Of a DNA stretch of 50,285 nucleotides, positions 1 to 8,190 are shown one piece after another. Every line of letters begins with the position of its first letter. Position 1 is the stretch's first letter. This stretch comes from a virus, in the IMG/VR virus record IMGVR_UViG_3300028388_002675, positions 1-50,285 of that record; one strand, written 5' to 3'. The position numbers were made by a program, and so were the translations under genes. The notes beneath the pieces were generated by a model. It was not told where the DNA came from. It saw only the letters and a program-made list of their open reading frames with translations, and did no database searches.

Positions 1-114
1 AGTTACTGTCTGCTTGTTCTCTTTGATTTTTGCATTCCATGCCTCTTCAATTTCCGCACGAACATCTTCTGAAACAACATCGTTCTCGAAAAGTGTTTTT
101 AGTGCATCCAACAT
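1..114 (-). CDS. 22: Prohead core scaffold protein gp22, N-terminal fragment
   Basis: Only the first 38 codons lie in the window, running off its left edge. The protein begins MLDALKTLFENDVVSED and continues with a helical, charged stretch. An AAGGAG ribosome binding site lies 6 bases upstream of the ATG at 114. In T4 the scaffold gene 22 follows protease gene 21, and here the fragment lies directly downstream of a clear gp21. The T4 protein forms the internal core on which the capsid assembles and is later degraded by gp21. The identity rests mainly on position; the sequence is too short for motif proof. Confidence 0.7.
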   Translation of the reverse strand, partial: MLDALKTLFENDVVSEDVRAEIEEAWNAKIKENKQTVT

Positions 115-127
115 AGTGTTCTCCTTT

Positions 128-754
128 TTATTGGAGTCGACTGATTAAATTAATCAGCGATTCTTTTAAATATTTTTGTGCCTTGGGATCTTCTTTAGTT
201 GCCTGTGCTAGTTCGTATGCCTTGTATCCTCCACGAGCATTAATTAGGTGTTCGTAAATTGGTGTAGGATATGCACCAGGGGCGCTTGGCTGTGCCACTA
301 CGTCCACGGTGATAATTTCAAAATCAGAGACGGTATTGCTACCGTCTTCTGATACATTGCCGCTACCTCTTGATGAAACACCTAGTTTGACTCCGCTTTC
401 TAGCATTGTTTTTACTAATGTGCCCATCGGCGTTGGTAGAATTTTCATTTTACCGTAACCATTTGCATCATCCATCCACATCTCTGTAATCATATGGCTA
501 ACACGGTCAAGGTTAATGTTTAATCCGTCTGGATGATCAACTTCTCCGAGAACACTGTATCCTCCGCTTATTTGGTCGTTGAGAGTTTTGACAGCCCTGC
601 CAATTTCATTCACAGGATACACACGCTGGTTAGCATTGCGTACTCCTCCCTGAATACAAATTCCCTTCATAAACAGGTCTTTTCCTTCGTTGGCGTTCTC
701 AACTACTATTCTAGCAGCGTCAAATGTCAAATGCTCTCTTAAAAAGTTACTCAT
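128..754 (-). CDS. 21: Prohead core protease gp21
   Basis: This 208-aa protein matches the T4 gp21 serine protease that processes scaffold and capsid proteins during head maturation. The visible catalytic blocks are LGEVDHPDG (His74) and KLGVSSRGSG (Ser127/128), in the order and spacing usual for this family. The length is close to T4 gp21 (212 aa). An AAGGAAG ribosome binding site precedes the ATG at 754. It sits between an acidic core protein (776-1621) and gp22, the same order as in T4 (67, 68, 21, 22). Confidence 0.93.
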   Translation of the reverse strand: MSNFLREHLTFDAARIVVENANEGKDLFMKGICIQGGVRNANQRVYPVNEIGRAVKTLNDQISGGYSVLGEVDHPDGLNINLDRVSHMITEMWMDDANGYGKMKILPTPMGTLVKTMLESGVKLGVSSRGSGNVSEDGSNTVSDFEIITVDVVAQPSAPGAYPTPIYEHLINARGGYKAYELAQATKEDPKAQKYLKESLINLISRLQ

Positions 755-775
755 TCAAACTTCCTTGTTTACTGC

Positions 776-1621
776 TTACTTTGCTCTTTTTGGAGCACCG
801 TTAAGTGGTGATCCTGCGGCTTTGTCAGCAGTCTCTGGCTTGCCTTTCTTTTCAGCGCCATGGCCAGGTTGTGACTTCATTGATTTTGAAGCCTTTCCAC
901 CAGGTACGTTTACGTTCCCGTGTGAATCTTCTTTTGTATTCGGACCGCCCATGTCGTTTTTGCCTGCTACAGTTGACTTAGTGTTTGCACCATTGTCACC
1001 CATTTTAGCATTGACTTTTTCTACATACTCACGCATTTCTTCTGCATTAGATTTTTTCATTTTCTTCTTTTTGTATGCACCTTCTTCGACTTCGTTATCG
1101 TATGACTCCATTTCTTCGTCGTCGTCTTCGTCATCCATGTCCATGTCCATGTCGTCATCGTCTTCGTCGTCCATATCCATGTCGTCTTCGTCGTTGTCTT
1201 CGCCGGCCATCATTTTTTCAAATTCTGCTTTTAGATCGTCTAATGCGTCTTCTAGATCTTCAACACGGTCTTCAATTTCTTCATCATCGTCGCCCATGTC
1301 CATGTCCATGTCGTCGCCATCTTCTGGCTCCATTGCACCCATCATGTCGTCTGCTGGGTCACCGCCCATATCCATTGGGTCAGCTTCTACTTCAAATTCG
1401 TCTAGATTAAAATCTTCATCTAGTTCGTCTTCGTCTTCATCTTCATCTTCTTCATCAGCTGCTTCATCAACTTCTTCGTCGTCTAGATCAGCTTCTAGAA
1501 GTGATTCATAAATATCTCTTGATTTTTCCACCACGATTTCGTGGAAAAGCTCTTCTGCACCTTCACGATCTTCGTTGATTAGGCGCTCAAGCATTTCTTC
1601 AAACTTATTGCGATTTGCCAT
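776..1621 (-). CDS. Acidic prohead core protein, gp67/gp68-like
   Basis: A 281-aa protein. Residues 1-45 are a helical head (FEEMLERLINEDREGAEEL, then HEIVVEKSRDIYESLL) resembling the N-terminus of marine T4-like prohead core proteins. Residues 45-175 are almost pure Asp/Glu with Met, including DMDMDM tracts and one predicted helix (IEDRVEDLEDALDDLKAEF). A basic KKKKMKK patch and a Lys/Gly-rich tail follow. It lies between portal and protease genes, where T4 has 67 and 68, small core proteins cleaved by gp21. The strong acidity fits an internal core component. The low-complexity region makes orthology to gp67 or gp68 uncertain. An AGGAG ribosome binding site lies upstream of the ATG. Confidence 0.7.
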   Translation of the reverse strand: MANRNKFEEMLERLINEDREGAEELFHEIVVEKSRDIYESLLEADLDDEEVDEAADEEDEDEDEDELDEDFNLDEFEVEADPMDMGGDPADDMMGAMEPEDGDDMDMDMGDDDEEIEDRVEDLEDALDDLKAEFEKMMAGEDNDEDDMDMDDEDDDDMDMDMDDEDDDEEMESYDNEVEEGAYKKKKMKKSNAEEMREYVEKVNAKMGDNGANTKSTVAGKNDMGGPNTKEDSHGNVNVPGGKASKSMKSQPGHGAEKKGKPETADKAAGSPLNGAPKRAK

Positions 1622-1666
1622 TACTTTTCTCCTATAAATGTATTACCTATGGTAAGGCTGTCATTT

Positions 1667-1674
1667 GTATTTAA
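1667..1674 (-). promoter_or_regulatory. Candidate late promoter element TTAAATAC
   Basis: On the minus strand the sequence reads GTTAAATACA about 46 bases before the start of the acidic core gene. It differs from the T4 late consensus TATAAATA but matches the core of other elements in this window (ATAAATAC, CTAAATAC). There is no -35 partner, as expected for gp55-type promoters. Confidence 0.4.
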
Positions 1675-1722
1675 CATTTAACGAAGAATGCACGTGGAAA
1701 TAGGCCAAAAACGACATATTTT

Positions 1723-2475
1723 TTAACAGGAAGCAGAAAATCCAAAAATTCTTTGGAAATTTTCTACACTAATTGTAGTAAAATTGCTAAAATTATTTAG
1801 TTCTTCAGGTTGATAGTTATCTGGTGCTATTACTCTTACATACTGAATTTTTGAATGTTCTTGTATTACACTTTTTGTTTGACGCAACCAATTACCAAAA
1901 AATGTAGCGCCGTCTTGTGATTTTTTATAGTTAGGTGTGTCAGCATATATGTTATTGAAACGTTTTCCAGATTCTAATCCTTGATAATCAAATCCTAGAA
2001 TATATATCGTTTCATAACCATGTTGACTAGCTAGCCATAGTGATGTAGGACCACTACTCCATCCTTTTGACGGCTGGAAATAATTAAGTCCTTGCATCTT
2101 TTGATATGCTTTATTAGGATTAGTCCAAACTTCGTTTTTTCGTTGATATCCACTTTTGTTTATTTCTAGTATCATTTTAATATCAACGGCTACTAGATAA
2201 TCGGGACTAAATGTTCTATATAACGCATTGCACCCATATATTTTTCCGTAAGTTTTTAAATCTGTAGGATTTATAGATGCTCGACTAGTGCCATTACCTA
2301 ATACAAATGCAGTATTTTTATGTTCTATTATTGGAGTTTGCTTTGATATACCAACAGGATCAACTTTTTGATTTAACAAAGGATTTGCATGGGTTATTTC
2401 TTTTTCGCGACGGCGTTGTTCTCTTATAATGTGCCATTCAGATTTTGAATATTGAGTTTTATCAAGTTTTGCCAT
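1723..2475 (-). CDS. Unknown protein with NGxS Rossmann-like motif (MptE/GT42-like?)
   Basis: A 250-aa protein I cannot assign firmly. The N-terminal ~45 residues are charged. A core then begins with AFVLGNGTSR, followed by YGCNALYR, DYLVAVDIKMI, SSGPTSLWLASQHGYETIYI and LGFDYQG. The order GNGxS, N-x-F/Y, SSG or TSG-x(8)-A-x(2)-GY-x-x-IY-x-x-GxDY recalls CstII-type sialyltransferases (GT42) and MptE-like/DUF115 proteins, which share a Rossmann-like fold. This is pattern resemblance only. It overlaps the stop of the 82-aa gene by one base (TAATG) and lies inside the head operon, where a transferase-like gene is unexpected. Confidence 0.5.
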   Translation of the reverse strand: MAKLDKTQYSKSEWHIIREQRRREKEITHANPLLNQKVDPVGISKQTPIIEHKNTAFVLGNGTSRASINPTDLKTYGKIYGCNALYRTFSPDYLVAVDIKMILEINKSGYQRKNEVWTNPNKAYQKMQGLNYFQPSKGWSSGPTSLWLASQHGYETIYILGFDYQGLESGKRFNNIYADTPNYKKSQDGATFFGNWLRQTKSVIQEHSKIQYVRVIAPDNYQPEELNNFSNFTTISVENFQRIFGFSASC

Positions 2476-2723
2476 TACACACCGGCTGCTGCTGCTTGCG
2501 CTGCTATTCCATACATCTGTTTAACAAAGTCTAGTTCTTTTGACTTTTCTTCTGTATGTAGCTCGCTTGCTTTTCTTGCACGGTTAATTTGGCGTAGGGT
2601 AAGACGTGTTTTACGAGTATCATCAAAGTCTACAATACTATCGTCATATTGGGGATCGTAACGATTGTCCTCAATCGGTTCTATAGTCTCTTTATCGTAG
2701 TAAAATAATTCTCGTAGTATCAT
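2475..2723 (-). CDS. Conserved small protein downstream of portal
   Basis: An 82-aa protein directly after gp20. Visible features are an acidic N-terminus (RYDPQYDDS), a central basic helix (DDTRKTRLTLRQINRARKA) and a C-terminal stretch ending LDFVKQMYGIAAQAAAAGV. A similar short protein with the DDTRKTRLTL motif commonly follows gp20 in marine T4-like phages. Its function is unknown. The position suggests a role in head assembly, which is inference. A late element lies only five bases before the start, so an mRNA from that site would be nearly leaderless for this gene. Confidence 0.75.
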   Translation of the reverse strand: MILRELFYYDKETIEPIEDNRYDPQYDDSIVDFDDTRKTRLTLRQINRARKASELHTEEKSKELDFVKQMYGIAAQAAAAGV

Positions 2724-2727
2724 GTAA

Positions 2728-2738
2728 GTATTTATATC
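2728..2738 (-). promoter_or_regulatory. Late promoter element GATATAAATAC
   Basis: On the minus strand GATATAAATAC contains the exact T4 late consensus TATAAATA (2729-2736). It overlaps the stop codon of gp20 and precedes the ATG of the 82-aa gene by five bases. It probably boosts late transcription of the downstream head genes. Confidence 0.7.
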
Positions 2739-4489
2739 GTTTGATCGGTAGGAGCTGGTTGTACTGCGCCGGTTTCTCCGCCGGTTACTGTTTCAGGAGC
2801 GGCAGCATCTACTCCTATTTCTGGCTCTTCAGCATCAAGTGCAACATCTTCTGCACCGTCTAGGTCTGCACTTATGCCTGCACCGCTTATGCCTGCACTA
2901 CGCATTTCTCCAGCTGCATCAGTTGACGGCTGCTCTAGCATTTCGTCATTTTCTTCTCGCCATAAACGTTCATTTTCTGCAATTTCTTCGTCACTCATAC
3001 CAAGGAATCTTTTAAGTGCAAACCTATTACTTACATAAGGTATTGCGCTCATTTGTGTAAATGTTGGTACTCGACTATTGTCTAATTCTGCTTGTCTGTA
3101 TGCAGCAAAGTTCTGTGGAGGCATAAACTTAAGATCAAACATGTTAGTATCAATGTTTACACCTTTTTCAAGCAAAAAACGTTTGAATTCTTGATTGAAC
3201 TCTTCTACAATCAGACCCTGTAGTCTTTCACAATATGTGTTAAATCTTAACTCTTGTATATAGGCTGTCCCAACTCTGCCGTCATTATAGCTAGTTGCTC
3301 CGTCATCAGCACCGGTAGGTAGATATGAACTCGGGATTCGTAAGCCGCGTACAAGCTTATTAGTAAAGTATCGAAGATCATCAATTTCTCCTAGATTAGT
3401 TCCGCCTGGCAGTGTCTCAACTTTAGATCCTCTACCTTCTGCGGTTTGTGGGAAGAAGTAATCTTCGTTGATTGACAAAGGGTTATATGAACTGTCTATG
3501 ACATTAGTACCACCACCTGTCGCGGATGGGATCCGTCTTTGATGAATTTCCGTTTTAACACGCTCCACAAATTGCATAGCAAGGTGTGAAGGCATGTTGC
3601 CCACATCAACGTAGAATACTCTTCTTTCTGGAGCTCTCTGTACACGATAGATAATAATCGCATCTTCGAGCAGTTCTTTTTGTTTGTAAACTTTGAATAT
3701 GGTCTCTAATAAACTGTTACCGAATGGATAGTTGTTGTCTAATCCTTCACTTAACGATAGATGTACAACATGTTTTGCATCAACTGCTGTTTCACCTTCT
3801 TCTATTGAAAATCTACTGCCTGCCTGTATTGGACTATTACCAACCATGCCCTGACCGCCACCTGTAAAGTATCCTTGTCCTCCAGGCATATTAGGTGACT
3901 GTATGTTGCCATTGGTAATATGTGTAGATGTTGCTACAAGTTCTTTAAAATTTAAATTCACATCTTTGATGATATATTGTTCAGGAGTTTTTCCATTGCT
4001 TTCATTAACAATAATACGAGTTACTTTTGCAGGATCAATATGAAACATTTTTTTAGTTTCAGGATCCCTTAAGAAAAATTGATCTCCATATTTGAACGTA
4101 TTTCTAAATATACGGAACATTCTAGTTTCAAAATTTTGTAGTTTAACCCACTGTTTAAGGTATTGGCCTAAAATTTGTATTTCGCTGTTAGTAGCACCTT
4201 TATTAAATTCAAAATCAAAGTTTGTGTTGTTTCTATTGTTTTGTTGCGTACAAAATTCTGCAAGAATATCTAGTGCAGCATTTACTTCAGAATCTAAATC
4301 CATTGTGTTATATTGACCGTAGCGTTCAACGCGGTTAGGTGAACCTACATATACATCTGGAAGATAGCTAGAATAATTTGTTCTTGCCGGGCCTTGAACG
4401 CCTGCATTTCTAGAGCCGTTTATAGGTGAGTAACTGCCGCTAGGGTTGTCACCTGTTGGAACAGGGGTAAAGTACTTACGCCAACTCAT
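2732..4489 (-). CDS. 20: Portal vertex protein gp20
   Basis: A 585-aa portal protein of the T4 gp20 family. Portals form the dodecameric ring at one capsid vertex, through which DNA is packaged and to which the neck attaches. Typical blocks are DLDSEVNAALDILAEFCTQ near residue 65, a YRVQRAPERRVFYVDVGNMP block in the middle, and LKFMPPQNFAAYRQAELDNS towards the end. The length is slightly above T4 gp20 (524 aa). The extra residues are an Ala/Glu/Pro/Thr-rich acidic C-terminal tail and a Gly-rich loop near residue 200. The ATG overlaps the stop of the upstream tape-measure-like gene (ATGA), indicating translational coupling. Confidence 0.95.
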   Translation of the reverse strand: MSWRKYFTPVPTGDNPSGSYSPINGSRNAGVQGPARTNYSSYLPDVYVGSPNRVERYGQYNTMDLDSEVNAALDILAEFCTQQNNRNNTNFDFEFNKGATNSEIQILGQYLKQWVKLQNFETRMFRIFRNTFKYGDQFFLRDPETKKMFHIDPAKVTRIIVNESNGKTPEQYIIKDVNLNFKELVATSTHITNGNIQSPNMPGGQGYFTGGGQGMVGNSPIQAGSRFSIEEGETAVDAKHVVHLSLSEGLDNNYPFGNSLLETIFKVYKQKELLEDAIIIYRVQRAPERRVFYVDVGNMPSHLAMQFVERVKTEIHQRRIPSATGGGTNVIDSSYNPLSINEDYFFPQTAEGRGSKVETLPGGTNLGEIDDLRYFTNKLVRGLRIPSSYLPTGADDGATSYNDGRVGTAYIQELRFNTYCERLQGLIVEEFNQEFKRFLLEKGVNIDTNMFDLKFMPPQNFAAYRQAELDNSRVPTFTQMSAIPYVSNRFALKRFLGMSDEEIAENERLWREENDEMLEQPSTDAAGEMRSAGISGAGISADLDGAEDVALDAEEPEIGVDAAAPETVTGGETGAVQPAPTDQTI

Positions 4490-6813
4490 CTAATAGCTAC
4501 TCCTTGCATTAAGTTGCCTGCACCTCTAATAGCTTCTGCTTGTTTAGCAGAGTTTCGTGCAACATTGTTATTTATTTGTATTAATTGTAACACACTTTGA
4601 TTAAGAGTGTCAAGTGCCTGCTCCATTTTACCTGTGCTTATTTTAGGACCGCTTGAAGTTACTTCAGACCTAAAAGACTCAATAGCGGTTTGTAATCCTT
4701 GTACCATTTGCGGATTTTCGCGTGTCCTTTGGATTGTATTTTTTAGATTAGGCAACATAGAAGAAAATTGACGATCAAATATTGATTGTATACCGGATAA
4801 TGAATTTATATTTTCTTGCCCGAAAGATTTCTGAATTGATCCAAATTGCTGATCAAACATGCTTGTCATACTTGATAAAGTATCAGTTGTTTGACGACCT
4901 ATACCTTGTTGACTCGAAATAGCAGTTTGCATGGTTTGACCCATTTGTTGCATCTTCGGTGCTACAGAATTCATAATCGATCTAAATGTAGATGCAGTTG
5001 TGTCCATTGCATTTTCCATATTAGGTATGACTGTGCCGTCTATGCCAGGTATAATAGTTTCTGGACCTTCTTCGCCAACCCTGTATATCTTACCTGCACT
5101 TATTGGTCCGCCTTGTGCTCTATAGCCACCAAATAAATTGTCAAGCAATCTATCCAGTTCTGGAATATTTTTCTGAGCTGCTTGACTACGTAGAAATTCT
5201 TCCATTTTATCTATGTTTGTAATTTTTGTTAATAGCGCACCGTTGTTAATAAGCGGAGTAAACACACTTGCAAATTGATTTTCTTCTTGCAATTGTTTAT
5301 CGTTAGGCTGCCCGGGTATGAGTGCTTCAGCACCGCCTTCTGCCAAAAATGTTGTGCCTGCAGCAGCAACACCTATTGCTTCTAAAGCTTTTTTTGCTGT
5401 TTCTGCAAGTTCCGTGTTTGCACCTAAATTCCTAGCAATGGTCATATGAACTTGGTTAGCACTGTTTGCAAGATCAATCGTTGTTTGATTAAGTGCTGCA
5501 CTTACTTGCTGTCCAGGAGTGCCTTTGCCTGATCTTTGTGCAGCTATTGCATCACGTCTTTGTTTTGCAAGTTCTGCTGATGCTTCTTTCTCAGTTGTAC
5601 CGGGCCCCATCTTTGCCATTTGTGCTTCAACTGCGTTTCTATAGTTTTCGCTGTCAGCGAGGAAATCTGCCTGGACTTGGCCGGTAGAATTTAATGAACC
5701 AGTTGTTGCTACAATTAGTCTAGTTTGGTCTCGTCCTGCGGCTGCTACTTGTGCTTGTACGCGAGCATTAAGCTCTGCCATTCTTGCTTGTTTTTCTTGC
5801 GGACTAATTAAAGCATTGCTAGTTTTACTTAAACGAGCCATTTCTCTAATAGTAGCAGCAATTTCAGGGTTCATAGATTCAAAATCTGCAGTCATTTTAG
5901 TTACTGGCGCATTGAGTTGTAAATAATCCTGTAGCAATGCTTGGGCTGTATCCCCTGCAACATTAAGTCCTTGGAATGCTTGATCAAAAGCCATTGAAAC
6001 ATCTTTAGCACCGTTGATTTCAGCCAATCGCATGGCTGCAATATTCTTACCGTCGCGTTGTGCGTCAAGCATTTCTTGACGCTGTTGCTCTGCACTTTCG
6101 CCTGTAACTTCCGCAATAAATGCCATATTTTCAGCCATTTTAAGGGTAGCTTGTGCAACTTGTTGATCTGACATTCCTGACAGACGTATACCTCGGCGAT
6201 TACGAGCAACATTCTCTAAAAGTAGTTCGTTTGATTCTTCTAGCGAATACCCAAGATTAGTTAGACCCTGTATGGTTTGCCCATCTTCAAACATTGCTCT
6301 AGAAAGTTCTGCAAAACGTTTTGCACCATCGTTTACACCTGCACCTAGTCCTGCTAGTGCTTGTGCATTTCTTCCTACTAGATCGGCAAATGCATCTAGA
6401 GGCATGCGGGTGCTTGCTGCGGCAGCTCTTAAAGCACCTAGGTCTCCGTTAAATCCAGCACCAACTTTGCTTAAAGATTTAAAAGTGTCATTTGTAATTT
6501 CAAGATAACTTACTACACCGGTTACGCCCATACCAAACGCTTTAGTAAGGCCACCAATAATGGGTATATTATCAGATAGATTGGCAATGTCTTTTGTGAA
6601 ATTTGAAATACTGCCGCCTGCTCTAGTTATCATACCTGTAGCATCACCAAGTGCTCCACTAAACTTTGCAGCTCCGCGACCAAAAGACATGCCGCCGCCA
6701 CTTCCACCACCGCTGCTAGGTGCTCTACCTTGCGATTGTTGTCGTTGACCTGCTGAAAATCCATCTCGTATTGCTGCAACGATTGCGTCTCTGTCTTCTC
6801 TTTCTAATGCCAT
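4486..6813 (-). CDS. Tail tape-measure-like structural protein (gp29 role?)
   Basis: A 775-aa protein. A short helical N-terminus is followed by a Gly/Ser-rich linker, then a hydrophobic region (about residues 80-105), then a long Ala/Gln/Glu/Arg-rich helical body with predicted coiled coil. Near residue 575 the block YRVGEEGPETIIPGIDGTVIP closely matches the G-E-x-GPE-x(2)-IPG-x(2)-G-x-V(I)P motif seen near the end of many tape measure proteins. Tape measure proteins set tail length inside the tail tube. T4 gp29 (590 aa) has this role but is usually not recognisable by sequence in marine relatives. The gene is upstream of, and overlaps, gp20. It could be another internal virion protein. Confidence 0.6.
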   Translation of the reverse strand: MALEREDRDAIVAAIRDGFSAGQRQQSQGRAPSSGGGSGGGMSFGRGAAKFSGALGDATGMITRAGGSISNFTKDIANLSDNIPIIGGLTKAFGMGVTGVVSYLEITNDTFKSLSKVGAGFNGDLGALRAAAASTRMPLDAFADLVGRNAQALAGLGAGVNDGAKRFAELSRAMFEDGQTIQGLTNLGYSLEESNELLLENVARNRRGIRLSGMSDQQVAQATLKMAENMAFIAEVTGESAEQQRQEMLDAQRDGKNIAAMRLAEINGAKDVSMAFDQAFQGLNVAGDTAQALLQDYLQLNAPVTKMTADFESMNPEIAATIREMARLSKTSNALISPQEKQARMAELNARVQAQVAAAGRDQTRLIVATTGSLNSTGQVQADFLADSENYRNAVEAQMAKMGPGTTEKEASAELAKQRRDAIAAQRSGKGTPGQQVSAALNQTTIDLANSANQVHMTIARNLGANTELAETAKKALEAIGVAAAGTTFLAEGGAEALIPGQPNDKQLQEENQFASVFTPLINNGALLTKITNIDKMEEFLRSQAAQKNIPELDRLLDNLFGGYRAQGGPISAGKIYRVGEEGPETIIPGIDGTVIPNMENAMDTTASTFRSIMNSVAPKMQQMGQTMQTAISSQQGIGRQTTDTLSSMTSMFDQQFGSIQKSFGQENINSLSGIQSIFDRQFSSMLPNLKNTIQRTRENPQMVQGLQTAIESFRSEVTSSGPKISTGKMEQALDTLNQSVLQLIQINNNVARNSAKQAEAIRGAGNLMQGVAIR

Positions 6814-6849
6814 AGGTTATCCAAATCATAAAGTACGTATTTTATATTG

Positions 6850-6857
6850 TATAAATA
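6850..6857 (+). promoter_or_regulatory. Late promoter TATAAATA, rightward
   Basis: An exact T4 late consensus, TATAAATA, 30 bases before the plus-strand ATG at 6888 of the baseplate hub assembly gene. It lies in the short divergent interval between that gene and the leftward tape-measure-like gene. Confidence 0.75.
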
Positions 6858-6867
6858 ACTGTACAAA

Positions 6868-6876
6868 GTATTTAGC
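6868..6876 (-). promoter_or_regulatory. Candidate late element GCTAAATAC, leftward
   Basis: The minus strand reads GCTAAATAC about 55 bases before the tape-measure-like ATG at 6813. It is the same core as other candidate late elements here, making the interval a divergent late-promoter pair. Confidence 0.45.
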
Positions 6877-6887
6877 GGAATAATAAT

Positions 6888-7711
6888 ATGAGCAGTTTTC
6901 TTCAAAATTATCAAAGACAACCTAAATTGTTTATCGATCTTCCTAGCATGTACAGATTCCTGTATTTGGTATGAATGCCATGGACGAAATATTGTTTAAA
7001 ACACCCGATGCACTGTTTTCAGGAGAAGCAACCGCACAGGTGATTCGAAGCTGTATTCCTACAATACTAGATCCGTGGAAGCTGGTAGGATTTGATATTG
7101 ATTACATCCTAATTGCGATACGTATTGCTACCTACGGTGACGACATGGGTATTACATGCACTTGCCCTAGTTGTGGAGAAAATACAGATGTAAATGTAGG
7201 TTTAACTAAAATGATACAGACTTACGATTCGTACCAAACTGAATACAATTTTACTCTAGAAGATTTAAATTTTATTCTCAAACCAATAACATACAAGCAG
7301 CTTACAGACTTTGCTGTTGAAAATTATACCTATGAACGCACACTACTACAAATAGGGCAACAGGAAGATATAGACGAAAAACAAAAAAATACAGCAATGA
7401 AAGATGTGTATAACAAAGTTAGCGAACTTAACTTGCGTATTGCTGTGAGTTATATTGACACAATTACTAATGGTAGTGATTCAGAATCTGATATAAACGA
7501 AATTACAAAATTTGTAACCAGTAATGATGCAGTTTTTTACCAAAATCTAAAAGACGGTATCACAGATCTTTCAAACAAATGGAAACTTCCTTCATTAAAA
7601 GTACAGTGCGCTTCCGAAGAGTGCAACAACGAATATAATACTAAAGTAGAGTTAGACTATTCAAATTTTTTCGGTTTGAAATTCTTACACTCTCGGAATC
7701 TGATATCGTAG
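6888..7711 (+). CDS. Baseplate hub assembly protein (gp26/gp51 family), frame-broken near N-terminus
   Basis: The main reading frame gives NAMDEILFKTPDALFSGEAT followed by AQVIRSCIPTI, ATYGDDMGITCTCPSCGENT and a second Cys pair near the end. This is the T4-type baseplate hub assembly family (gp26/gp51). The expected N-terminus is encoded at 6888 in another frame: MSSFLQNYQRQPKLFIDLPS, then a stop at 6972. The frame of the rest is open only from 6947 and reads VQIPVFGMNAMDE. Roughly 10-20 residues that normally join LPS to the VFGM block are missing, and the frame changes at 6944-6952. Translation could restart at ATG 6971 but would lack the conserved N-terminus. The frame ends at 7711, just past a U_UUU_UUC site. 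Confidence 0.75.
7666..7672 (+). promoter_or_regulatory. Candidate -1 ribosomal slip site U_UUU_UUC
   Basis: The heptamer TTTTTTC lies with codons TTT TTC exactly in the reading frame of the upstream gene, the X_XXY_YYZ form used for -1 frameshifting. The upstream frame stops 13 codons later, while the -1 frame stays open to 7905 and encodes a conserved domain without any ATG, GTG or TTG start before it. A weak stem (ATCGTA/TACGAT, 7705-7731) lies about 33 bases downstream, further than usual for a stimulator. Confidence 0.5.
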
Positions 7712-7905
7712 AACTTGCAGAACAGTACGATCTTGCTATCAAAAGAATCAAGGATGAAAGATATCGTATTGGATGGTATATGCGCGGCAGCATGACCTAT
7801 CATGATCTTATGTATAAAGTCACAGCAGAAGATATTGAAATTTTTACAAGAATTATCAAGGACAACATAGAAGCAACTAAAGAATCAAGATTGCCTTTGG
7901 TCTAG
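7672..7905 (+). CDS. C-terminal extension reached by -1 frameshift (WYMRG domain, gp26/gp51 type)
   Basis: In the -1 frame after the slip site the protein reads RFEILTLSESDIVELAEQYD, then RIGWYMRGSMTYHDL, then EDIEIFTRIIKDNIEATKES, ending at TAG 7905. The W-x-M-RG-x-MTY-x(n)-ED-x-EI-x(4)-IKDNIE-x-T pattern belongs to a small conserved baseplate-assembly domain that follows the gp26-like gene in marine T4-like phages (often called gp51). The frame is open from 7645 and its first ATG is inside the WYMRG motif, so independent initiation would lose half of it. Either it is made as a frameshifted fusion, like lambda G-GT or P2 E-E+E' tail chaperones, or an indel has removed its start. Confidence 0.6.
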   Translation, partial: RFEILTLSESDIVELAEQYDLAIKRIKDERYRIGWYMRGSMTYHDLMYKVTAEDIEIFTRIIKDNIEATKESRLPLV

Positions 7906-8190
7906 TGCAGCTTTTGTTGCCTTTGCTTTTGTTTTTCCTTTGTTGTAGATAGCAAGCAATTCAGGATTGCTTGTGATCATATCACGTAGTTTATCTACAA
8001 CTTCCTTTTCGTTAGGCTTGCTTGATTCTTGCATCGATTCTTCAGTTTTTGGATCACCACCAAACCATGGATCGTCACCCGATATATCGCCTGTTTCTGG
8101 ATCACTACCTTGCATAATATCTACCCCTGCTGCTAGTCCTAAAATTGCACTCTCTGTTAGCCACACATCTGCAATAAAGTTTTCTACCAT
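7885..8190 (-). pseudogene. Truncated duplicate of the 3' end of the 8270-9547 gene
   Basis: A 101-aa ORF whose residues 10-101 align by eye with the last ~95 residues of the neighbouring membrane-type protein (GLAAGVD with GLAKGVD, GGDPKTEESMQESS with GDDPLTISDSIQES, then Lys-rich ends). It lacks everything upstream, including all hydrophobic segments. Its ATG (8190-8188) falls at the duplication joint and shares the CATG with the plus-strand duplicate, so the start is probably fortuitous. Its stop overlaps the end of the WYMRG domain by 21 bases, as the full copy does at 8270. It may or may not be expressed. Confidence 0.7.

Noticed and set aside
690-1511. Long plus-strand Ser-rich ORF opposite the acidic core gene
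   Set aside because: It is the antisense of the Asp/Glu repeat region (GAC/GAA codons read as TTC/GTC/TCG), has no ribosome binding site and shows no protein-like pattern.
1634-1641. TATAAATG on the plus strand
   Set aside because: Resembles a late promoter, but no rightward gene lies downstream.
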